Below are positions 51,501 to 55,219 of a stretch of DNA of 64,000 bases, in pieces (the first letter of the stretch is position 1; each line of letters starts with the position of its first letter). A model generated the notes under the pieces. It searched no databases, was not told the DNA's origin, and was given only the letters and a program-made list of their open reading frames with translations. The stretch lies in contig CM062200.1 of NCBI GenBank assembly GCA_031216445.1, positions 6,974,501 through 7,038,500 of the forward strand. The letters are read 5' to 3'. The DNA comes from Lateolabrax maculatus. Its lineage: Eukaryota; Chordata; Actinopteri; Acropomatiformes; Lateolabracidae. Made by a program: the position numbers and the translations under genes.

Positions 51501-51503
51501 TGA
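18290..51503 (+). CDS. adam12: ADAM12 disintegrin-metalloprotease, 5'-partial gene span with 20 coding exons
   Basis: Membrane-anchored zinc protease of the adamalysin family; known ADAM12 roles are shedding of EGF-receptor ligands, cleavage of IGF-binding proteins, and myoblast and adipocyte adhesion. Coding exons: 18290-18368, 21827-21903, 23368-23554, 28649-28714, 29291-29362, 29781-29950, 30582-30666, 32667-32815, 39814-39991, 42083-42172, 42359-42554, 42641-42749, 43276-43474, 45286-45363, 46463-46571, 46820-46955, 47032-47146, 48322-48564, 51166-51347, 51434-51503. Splice phases agree at every junction, and the 2590 nt give 862 residues plus a stop. Domain order is prodomain, RHKR furin site, metalloprotease with HELGHNFGMNHD, disintegrin, cysteine-rich, EGF-like, one membrane segment, and a proline-rich tail with SH3 ligands. 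ADAM12 rather than ADAM19 is chosen from near-identity of many blocks to human ADAM12 and from DHX32 and BCCIP next door. The signal peptide and early prodomain exons are not in the window. Teleosts can carry a and b copies; I cannot tell which this is. Confidence 0.95.
18369..21826 (+). other. adam12 intron
   Basis: GT-AG intron of about 3.5 kb. I see no exon, RNA gene or clear mobile element in it. Confidence 0.8.
21827..21903 (+). CDS. adam12: adam12 coding exon: prodomain
   Basis: After a ctctctcag acceptor the exon reads ANCYYHGEVEGHVNSDVS and on to a split lysine codon, before gtaagt. CYYHG is the conserved prodomain block of ADAM proteins (human ADAM12 HCYYHGHV). The join to the previous exon is about three residues shorter than I recall for human. 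Confidence 0.93.
21904..23367 (+). other. adam12 intron with LINE-2-like fragment
   Basis: GT-AG intron of about 1.5 kb. Its first part carries a LINE-2-like 3' fragment (21965-22095); I see nothing recognisable in the rest. Confidence 0.75.
21965..22095 (+). repeat. LINE-2-like 3' fragment
   Basis: Recognisable phrases are CATTCACACC, GGGCAATTTA, TTAACCTAACCTGCATGTCT, and TTTGGACTATGGGAGGAAAC followed by TGGAGCACCCAGAGGAAA. These form the familiar 3' region of teleost L2-type LINEs. It contains a short local tandem of agtggccagt. Confidence 0.6.
23368..23554 (+). CDS. adam12: adam12 coding exon: prodomain with cysteine switch
   Basis: Acceptor ctctctgcag, donor gtaagg. Encodes GFISLDGKSYLLEPS and later PGTCGHDFN. 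The cysteine codon at 23480-23482 sits where human ADAM12 has its cysteine switch (GSCGSHHN), which keeps the zymogen latent by binding the catalytic zinc. The exon ends in Arg, the first residue of the RHKR furin site completed by the next exon. Confidence 0.93.
23612..23662 (+). repeat. LINE/SINE 3' tail
   Basis: TTTGGCGCTATATAAATAAA, then ATTGACTTGATTTGACTTGA: the typical fish retroelement tail with short tandem repeats at its end. It begins shortly after the donor of the preceding adam12 exon. Confidence 0.6.
23716..23880 (-). repeat. tRNA-derived SINE
   Basis: On the minus strand a box-A-like TGGTGGCTCGAAG start is followed by GGGGTTCATGTCCGGCCGG (box B region, GGTTCRANNCC-like). Then come TTGTTGCAAATC and a pyrimidine-rich TTTCTCACCTCTTGC stretch ending near CTGTCAACC. 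This matches the layout of abundant teleost tRNA SINEs. The open frames across it are not genes. Confidence 0.65.
24064..24205 (+). repeat. Dispersed teleost repeat fragment (AGCTCAAAGCAC family)
   Basis: GATCATGTTAACGTGCTGAA, GCATTTAGCTCAAAGCACAC, and a CAGCTTCATAGAGCCACTAG end resemble the 3' part of a well-known fish repeat. The same family appears at 27.8 kb. Confidence 0.55.
24236..24392 (-). repeat. LINE-2-like 3' fragment, reverse orientation
   Basis: TTTTCCTCCCACAGTCCAAT, then CCAAATTGCCCATTATGTG and AAGTGGGTATAGCTAATGGA: the same L2-type 3' region as at 22 kb, but inverted. Confidence 0.6.
26583..26645 (+). repeat. LINE-2-like extreme 3' fragment
   Basis: CATCCATCCATTATCTATAC, then CGCTTATCCTTAGAGGGTCG and CAGGGAGAACATACC: the standard fish L2 terminal phrase. 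Confidence 0.6.
27451..27531 (+). repeat. GT microsatellite
   Basis: About 81 bp of GT units with a few GTTT and AT interruptions. Long open frames across it in several phases are artefacts of the repeat. Confidence 0.95.
27800..27975 (+). repeat. Internally deleted teleost dispersed repeat
   Basis: The start TTTGGTCCAGACTGAAATAT with CTCAACAACTACCAGATGGA and the end GCATTTCGATCAAAGCACTG with GCAGCCTCACAGAGCTC belong to a family I know from fish introns. The usual middle is missing. Confidence 0.55.
28649..28714 (+). CDS. adam12: adam12 coding exon: furin site and start of metalloprotease domain
   Basis: Acceptor ccccttgcag, donor gtaagc; exactly 22 codons. HKR at its start joins the preceding Arg to give RHKR, the pro-protein convertase site that releases the mature enzyme. 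KYVELIIVADNRE follows, the standard first strand of the ADAM catalytic domain. Confidence 0.95.
28715..29290 (+). other. adam12 intron
   Basis: GT-AG intron of 576 bp. No separate feature recognised. Confidence 0.8.
29291..29362 (+). CDS. adam12: adam12 coding exon: metalloprotease domain
   Basis: Twenty-four codons between tggtgttcag and gtaaca. FQKQGKDMEKVKQRLAEIA matches human ADAM12 FQRQGKDLEKVKQRLIEIA almost residue for residue. Confidence 0.95.
29363..29780 (+). other. adam12 intron
   Basis: GT-AG intron of 418 bp. The open frames inside it lack splice signals; nothing else is seen. Confidence 0.8.
29781..29950 (+). CDS. adam12: adam12 coding exon: metalloprotease domain
   Basis: Starts after caaccttcag and ends with a split Ser codon before gtagat. 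Encodes FYRALNIRVALVGLEVW and later FLDWRKVKLLPQKPHDNAQ, matching the human catalytic domain. The donor gtagat is weaker than its neighbours, but the phase and the next exon support it. Confidence 0.94.
29951..30581 (+). other. adam12 intron
   Basis: GT-AG intron of 631 bp, AT-rich. No separate feature recognised. Confidence 0.8.
30582..30666 (+). CDS. adam12: adam12 coding exon: metalloprotease domain
   Basis: Acceptor ctcccccttag, donor gtatgt. GVYFQGTTIGMAPIMSMC and then TAEQSGGIVM are essentially identical to human ADAM12. Confidence 0.95.
30667..32666 (+). other. adam12 intron
   Basis: GT-AG intron of 2.0 kb. Contains a short T run near 31700; I see no exon or RNA gene. Confidence 0.8.
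32667..32815 (+). CDS. adam12: adam12 coding exon: zinc-binding active site
   Basis: Acceptor ttttttgtag, donor gtgagt. HELGHNFGMNHD at 32709-32744 is the full HExxHxxGxxHD zinc site, with three His ligands and the catalytic Glu intact. The Met-turn CIM follows at 32793-32801. The product is therefore predicted to be catalytically competent. Confidence 0.96.
35057..35078 (+). repeat. CA microsatellite
   Basis: Eleven CA units. Confidence 0.95.
36691..36828. repeat. Long inverted repeat enclosing a GT/TA microsatellite
   Basis: Perfect 22-bp arms at 36705-36726 and 36783-36804. Outside them ATTGTACT (36691-36698) pairs with AGTACAAT (36821-36828). The loop holds a GT run (36728-36751) followed by TATC/TA repeats. 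Confidence 0.9.
36885..36920. repeat. Perfect inverted repeat (15-bp arms)
   Basis: CTTCTCTGGATCTCT (36885-36899) and AGAGATCCAGAGAAG (36906-36920) with a six-base loop. Confidence 0.9.
39814..39991 (+). CDS. adam12: adam12 coding exon: end of metalloprotease, start of disintegrin domain
   Basis: Acceptor tttggctcacag, donor gtgagt. YPFPTVFSSCSKKDL and EKGVGMCLFNMPE close the catalytic domain. GGQKCGNGYVEEGEECDCGE opens the disintegrin domain, as in human. Confidence 0.95.
39992..42082 (+). other. adam12 intron
   Basis: GT-AG intron of 2.1 kb. Holds an A/T-rich stretch at 41.45-41.6 kb with a small tandem of tttctttgcatt. No exon recognised. Confidence 0.8.
42083..42172 (+). CDS. adam12: adam12 coding exon: disintegrin domain
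   Basis: Thirty codons: ECMNPCCNATTCTLKGDAVC and on to QCCQDCQ, with the cysteine spacing of ADAM disintegrin domains. Human reads ECMNRCCNATTCTLKPDAVC. Confidence 0.95.
42359..42554 (+). CDS. adam12: adam12 coding exon: disintegrin loop and start of cysteine-rich domain
   Basis: Acceptor cgagtgtag, donor gtatgt. The disintegrin loop CRESSNSCDLPEFC lies at 42380-42421; like human ADAM12 it has no RGD, so integrin contact would be RGD-independent. It continues through HCPSNVYLHDGHAC and DGYCYNGICQTHEQQC of the cysteine-rich domain. Confidence 0.95.
42641..42749 (+). CDS. adam12: adam12 coding exon: cysteine-rich domain
   Basis: Acceptor gcgttgtag after a short intron of 86 bp, donor gtaaga. 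Encodes AKPAPGICFERVNSAGDPYG, nearly identical to human, then GNCGKDSKGSFAKCAAR. Confidence 0.95.
42750..43275 (+). other. adam12 intron with dispersed repeat
   Basis: GT-AG intron of 526 bp, about a third occupied by a GCAGCCCTA-family repeat, followed by a short TA run at 43.19 kb. Confidence 0.75.
42882..43051 (+). repeat. Dispersed teleost repeat, GCAGCCCTA family, copy 1
   Basis: TTACAGCCTCAGAAATGTGA, GGTTGGATAAACAAGCAATT, TAAAGACGTCACTTGGGC, CTGACATTTTATAAATAAC, ATTGCAGCCCTAA. Lies in an adam12 intron. Confidence 0.6.
43276..43474 (+). CDS. adam12: adam12 coding exon: cysteine-rich domain
   Basis: Acceptor tgtttacag, donor gtaaga. DAKCGKIQCQGGANRPVIGT, then ILCRGTHVYLGDDMPDPGLV, almost unchanged from human. 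This is the longest stretch of near-identity in the gene and a firm identification of ADAM12. Confidence 0.96.
43475..45285 (+). other. adam12 intron
   Basis: GT-AG intron of 1.8 kb. Begins with a hAT-like repeat fragment. The stretch at about 44.34-44.59 kb looks like another dispersed fish repeat, but I cannot name it. No exon recognised. Confidence 0.75.
43567..43680 (+). repeat. hAT-like teleost repeat, 5' fragment
   Basis: CAGTGGTGGAAAGTGACAAA, TATTTACTCAAGTATTGTAC, CTAAGTACAAT, and ATTTCTACTCCACTACG are the characteristic opening of an abundant fish hAT-type element. I found no matching far end or target-site duplication, so it is a truncated copy. Confidence 0.6.
45286..45363 (+). CDS. 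adam12: adam12 coding exon: end of cysteine-rich domain, start of EGF-like domain
   Basis: Twenty-six codons between ctgcttcag and gtgagt: MCLNRQCQNVSVFGVHECSA, then KCSGRG. Human reads ICLNRQCQNISVFGVHECAM. Confidence 0.95.
45364..46462 (+). other. adam12 intron
   Basis: GT-AG intron of 1.1 kb. No separate feature recognised. Confidence 0.8.
46463..46571 (+). CDS. adam12: adam12 coding exon: EGF-like domain
   Basis: VCNNNKNCHCEAHWAPPFCD completes the EGF-like module. The exon ends in the juxtamembrane SGPVRLA, with a split codon before gtaagt. Human: VCNNRKNCHCEAHWAPPFCD. Confidence 0.96.
46820..46955 (+). CDS. adam12: adam12 coding exon: transmembrane segment
   Basis: Acceptor ttctgagcag. 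A 21-residue hydrophobic run, rich in Leu, Val, Ile and Gly (46831-46893), is followed by the basic stop-transfer KRK. LLFTNKKNPIEKLR matches human LLFTNKKTTIEKLR. The donor (gtgctt after CTCAG) is weak; reading past it adds seven residues and then a stop. Confidence 0.93.
47032..47146 (+). CDS. adam12: adam12 coding exon: proline-rich cytoplasmic tail
   Basis: Acceptor ttaaattccag only 76 bp after the membrane exon. Frame and phase match on both sides. Rich in Ser and Pro, with RPAPPLP at 47105-47125 fitting an RxxPxxP class I SH3 ligand. The donor gtcact is weak. The sequence is not close to the human tail here, so the exon rests on phase and composition. Confidence 0.75.
47147..48321 (+). 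other. adam12 intron
   Basis: GT-AG intron of 1.2 kb with a short TA run at 48.01 kb. No exon or mobile element recognised. Confidence 0.75.
48322..48564 (+). CDS. adam12: adam12 coding exon: proline-rich cytoplasmic tail
   Basis: Eighty-one codons between cttttctgcag and gtgagt, GC-rich and unlike the flanking introns. PSHSLRRLPQC resembles human DNPRRLLQC, and QPRPPVPPP is a further SH3-ligand-like stretch. The exact 3' end could differ, but the chosen donor is good and keeps the frame. Confidence 0.82.
48565..51165 (+). other. adam12 intron
   Basis: GT-AG intron of 2.6 kb, with a GCAGCCCTA-family repeat at 49.24-49.48 kb. Human ADAM12 has extra tail sequence between the flanking blocks; I found no exon for it here. 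Confidence 0.75.
49244..49477 (+). repeat. Dispersed teleost repeat, GCAGCCCTA family, copy 2 (near full length)
   Basis: AATTATTTTTTAAAGCAGAA, CATTCGCTGGTTCAAG, GTTTTGGAGTGTTGGGCAGA, AAACAAGCATT, ATTAGTTGCAGCCCTAAA: same order as copy 1, with more of the left side kept. Confidence 0.65.
51166..51347 (+). CDS. adam12: adam12 coding exon: SH3-binding tail
   Basis: Acceptor ctttgtcag, donor gtgagt. KPSPPQKPLPADP (core at 51184-51213) corresponds to human KPNPPQKPLPADP. In ADAM12 this region binds SH3 domains of Src-family kinases, Grb2 and related adaptors. Confidence 0.93.
51434..51503 (+). CDS. adam12: adam12 last coding exon and stop codon
   Basis: Acceptor cctcctctag; a split Arg codon, then PNPKQPPTLPKP and a short basic-aromatic end IKYRS, stop TGA at 51501-51503. 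The short intron before it is 86 bp. Human ends in YIK, so the C-terminus differs slightly. Confidence 0.88.
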
Positions 51504-51838
51504 GACTATGGCCGGAAGGGACATTGTTGTGATAAGACACTTAAGAATTTGCACTATGAAAACTGAAAACCTTAAAAAGATGGTGGCTTCTCTGAGTTTT
51601 GAATCAGGAGATCTGCCGTGTCCCCTTGGTGCTCTGTCCCTGAATGGTGCTACGAGTCTGAGCTCAGGTACATGTAAAGTATTTATATTCTGTATTTATT
51701 GCCACGCAGTGCACTGTGCCAGACACTTTTACTACACGGTAGCAACTTAGAATTTTAATTTGTGGTTTGCATAAGTTTCACAATTATTTTTTTCTTATCG
51801 TCTGATTTTTATCAAGGGGGAGAGACGAGAGGTTCAAA

Positions 51839-51844
51839 AATAAA
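51839..51844 (+). terminator. Candidate polyadenylation signal for adam12
   Basis: AATAAA 336 bases after the adam12 stop. Proximal candidate only; a longer 3' UTR is possible. Confidence 0.4.
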
Positions 51845-54308
51845 AAAGCCAATCTGTGAAATTCTGATTGCAGAAATGTTCTTGTAAAATGTGTTTTAAT
51901 GAAGGGAACCCTTTACATTGTGGTTTTGTTCTGTTTACAACAGGAAGAGTTGAAAAAGAGTATTGTGCAATGACAGATAAGAACAGAGAAAGCTTCAGAC
52001 AACACTTGTAGTTTATTTGGAACCCAGAGGGGTTTTTCTTGAAGGGTTATGCTCTCCGTAGCAGCTTTGAGCCAGTCTGACGAGGCTTGAAACAACCACA
52101 GGGAAAGAAAAAGTGATATTACTGCAACACTTCTGCAATGTGTTTGCAATTGGGGAAGAGGGGCTGTTTTTTCACAGACAGCTAAAATTCAGGTCGGTTT
52201 TCTCTGCATTTATATTTCGGAAAGGTAACAAGTTGAATTGTAAAATGTCACTGATTTGCCATTTTCGTTTCATTGACAAGTCCCAAGAAGCTCACTTGAG
52301 GGATCTGGGTACCGAGGTATGAACTGAACGTTGATCTAAAATGAGCCGAGATCAAGGAAGCATTCATCCCTCAGAGAGAGTAAACTTCTCTGAATTATTG
52401 CTCTGCTAAAGGTCATGTGTGTTTTTGAGTATTTCCCTCTGTGCCTGTCTATGCCGAGGACTTAGTGTGAAACTCTGTGATTAAATCATGGAATCACCAA
52501 GGACTTTCTTAAAGCTGTGGCCATACAGGCGTCATGAAGGCACTCACATGTAAGCAGCCAGTGTCTGGCTTCAGTGTTAATGTGTCGATTTTAATTCATG
52601 TTTTTTTCTGTGATGGCAAAGGACACATCTGCCACTGAATAGAAGTTTAGTGGTCACTCAGTGTACACTGGGCCTCCAATTATACAAAACTATGTGACAG
52701 TTATTCATTTTCTAGTTTTTGTACCTTTTTTATTCTGGCAATTGAGATTAGTTTTTTAAAGCCAATCAACACGCCAGATACAAAATCCTGCATAAATTGG
52801 ATTTGTGGTAATTGAACAGTGTTTTATTAATTTTGCAGAATTATTGTTTTACTGAATTGCAATGCAGCGTATGTACTTTCACACTGAGCAGCATTTCCTT
52901 TAAGCACAGCTCTTGTTCACAAGTATGTAGGCTGAAAACTGACTTTGGACTTTTGTTACTTTTGATACTGTTATCTTTTTAATAATGCACTAGTTTTACA
53001 TCCATTGCTATGTTTACCTTGCTTTTTTCATTGCTATGTGACCGTGTACTATTAGACAGTATTTGAGTCCAGTCACCTGCCTGTATGTTATGTCCATATG
53101 TTCTTCATATGTTGTGTTACAGGTGAACACATTTCCATGGAGACTGCTTTTTTTTTTTTTTTTTAATAATGATTGTTTGATACATCATATGTAAAAAAAA
53201 AACACAGTGTGTCAGTGTCTGGTCATGGTATTTTGAACACTCAAGCAGTATTAGTAAAACTGTTTTTCAAACACTGAAGAGCATTTTGTTATTGATCTCC
53301 TCACTTTACACATCATGCATTTTCTCAGTTATACTGACATCATGTGTATAATTAATTGTATGAAAGAACTGAAAAGCCCTTTTGATTGTTAAAATAGAAA
53401 AACGCAGCCTATGTGCACACACACTATGGCAATTTAACTCCGGCAGGCCTACTTTGTAAGAATACAGAGACAGATTTCATACTGTATCAAATTTTAAGTG
53501 ACCTTTTTCTCAAGGGCCTCCGGCATTTCTTTTGTGCTTGAGCCAAATTGCAGCCAGATGATTGAATGCTGAATACAGCAATGAGTGTAATTTAACATTT
53601 TAGAGCAGTCTTATTTTCAGAAAGGTGTGGGCTTTGAAATCGTTTAACCATTTACCACTGATATCTGAAGCGGCTTAGCTTATTTCAACACTCTGTGCCT
53701 TTGTCTAAAAGCAATATGATGAGGTCTTTGTAAGGGATTCAAAGACTGCTTCAATCAATACAGGTGTGGGATTGTGTGTTCACTGTTGCCCGCCAGGATT
53801 CACTGGTGCTGACCTTGTGGAGTCAAGAGTGAGTGTGATTAAAATGATGTTGAACGCCAACAATATGAAAAAAGATCCTTTGTTAATGAGAAATCGAAGC
53901 AGGCCCAAATGATAACAAGCTCCTGGAACCAGCCACAGCCAACATCATCACAAAGTCGCAGCTTCAGACAGTGTTTATTTGTCCAAACAAAAAAGGAGGG
54001 GGTAAGGGTGCAAAGGCCAAAAGCACATATTTTTAAATCATTTACATATGTTTATTCTTGGATACTATCAGATAAGTAGGATATCTTTTAACAGACAGTA
54101 GAGTTGAGGCATTTAGGCTTGTTTGATGGTTAGGTGCTTGAACAAGCTTCATTGATACCTAAAAAGGTTCAGATCAATTCATTTAAGTCAATGTGTGTGT
54201 GACAGTGGACTGATACTGATGAAGAGCTCGCCCTCCCCTGCTAAATGTGAATGGGTGGACTGGAGTGTGTGAGTGAGTTCAAATAGTTCCATTAGGTGTT
54301 TCACATCT

Positions 54309-54314
54309 AATAAA
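54309..54314 (+). terminator. Distal candidate polyadenylation signal
   Basis: AATAAA about 2.8 kb after the adam12 stop, followed within about 20 bases by a genomic A run. The A run could cause internal priming in cDNA data, so 3' ends reported here need care. Confidence 0.25.
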
Positions 54315-54579
54315 GAAAATAACTTTAAAAAAGCAAAAAAAAAAAAAAAAAAGAGCTTCTGAGTTTATCATTTTTTATTTTTTGAAATATCTCATAATTT
54401 TGAGGTAGTTTTCTCATATTTTGAGATTTGATCTTATATATATGATAAATCATACTGGCCACTGCAGAGGTTATATTATCCTGCACATAAATTAAGTAAC
54501 TGGGACACCGTGCGTTACTCGACATGGCACCAGAAAAAGGAAGTTACTTTTTGAGGGTATCTGGGACTTGATATTTGGG

Positions 54580-54958
54580 AACGTTAGCGTCACAGTCCTC
54601 GCTGCTTTGCACGTGATTATTTTGGATAAGCAGGCGATTATGACAGGCTGGTGGACGCGCACATCACAACACGTGTGGAGCCGCGCCGGGGAGAAAATTA
54701 CGCACCGGTGCGCATTACGCACCAGCCGGCCCCAAACAACCAAACAACTTCAAACTGTGACCGGACAGCCTGAGTAAATGTAGTTTTAGCAATTAAAAAG
54801 CCGAGTGGAGAGATTCTGAACATGAATCACATTATTCCGTGCAAGTAAGTGAAACTAGGATATGTTTGTCGGCTATAGACTGGACGGTTTTGGAATATTT
54901 CTGGGTGGTAGGGAAACCTCTGTGCGCTCTCGCCCGGATTAACCGATATATTTGTGTC
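54580..54958 (+). promoter_or_regulatory. Probable dhx32 promoter and 5' leader
   Basis: CpG-dense compared with the AT-rich surroundings. It contains a CACGTG E-box at 54670-54675, the palindrome GCACCGGTGC inside 54701-54712, and TTACGCACC twice about 16 bases apart. No TATA box stands out. It also holds an eight-codon upstream ORF. The transcription start is not determined. Confidence 0.5.
54822..54848 (+). promoter_or_regulatory. Upstream ORF in the probable dhx32 leader
   Basis: ATG at 54822 opens eight codons (MNHIIPCK) and stops at 54846-54848, out of frame with and 110 bases before the dhx32 ATG. It matters only if transcription starts upstream of it. Confidence 0.4.
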
Positions 54959-55219
54959 ATGTCGGAGGGAAATAATCCAGCGGAGCCTGACATTTACCCT
55001 GAAAGTGAGGAATGTCCTGCCGAGGATTCACTCGGCTTTGGGGATGATCTGGAGTTAAATCAGTTCGATGGATTGCCCTTTTCCTCGCGTTACTACAAAT
55101 TACTGAAAGAGAGGAAGACACTGCCAGTCTGGAAGGTCAGGTGCGAGTTTGAAGATGCTCTGGTGAGCAACCAACTGGTTATCGTGTCCGGGACAGCGAA
55201 GACTGGGAGGAGTACACAG
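54959..55219 (+). CDS. dhx32: dhx32 coding exon 1: N-terminus and Walker A region
   Basis: The ATG at 54959 has G at -3. The frame is open further upstream to 54839 but holds no earlier ATG. The acidic N-terminus is followed by DLELNQFDGLPFSSRYYKLL (human DLELNPFDGLPYSSRYYKLL). Walker A reads GTAKTGRS, with Arg84 in place of the phosphate-binding Lys. Donor gtaaga. Confidence 0.94.

Larger units (their letters stand above)
51504..54958 (+). other. adam12 3' UTR and adam12-dhx32 intergenic region
   Basis: About 3.4 kb with no coding exon. AATAAA occurs at 51839-51844 and 54309-54314; I cannot say which ends the adam12 mRNA. There are a T17 run at 53148-53164 and an A run at 54335-54352. The right end becomes CpG-rich and is likely the dhx32 promoter. 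FANK1 exons, expected here from human synteny, were not seen. Confidence 0.7.

Noticed and set aside
54839..54958. N-terminal extension of dhx32 starting at GTG 54839
   Set aside because: No in-frame ATG upstream of 54959, and the acidic N-terminus after that ATG aligns with the start of human DHX32.
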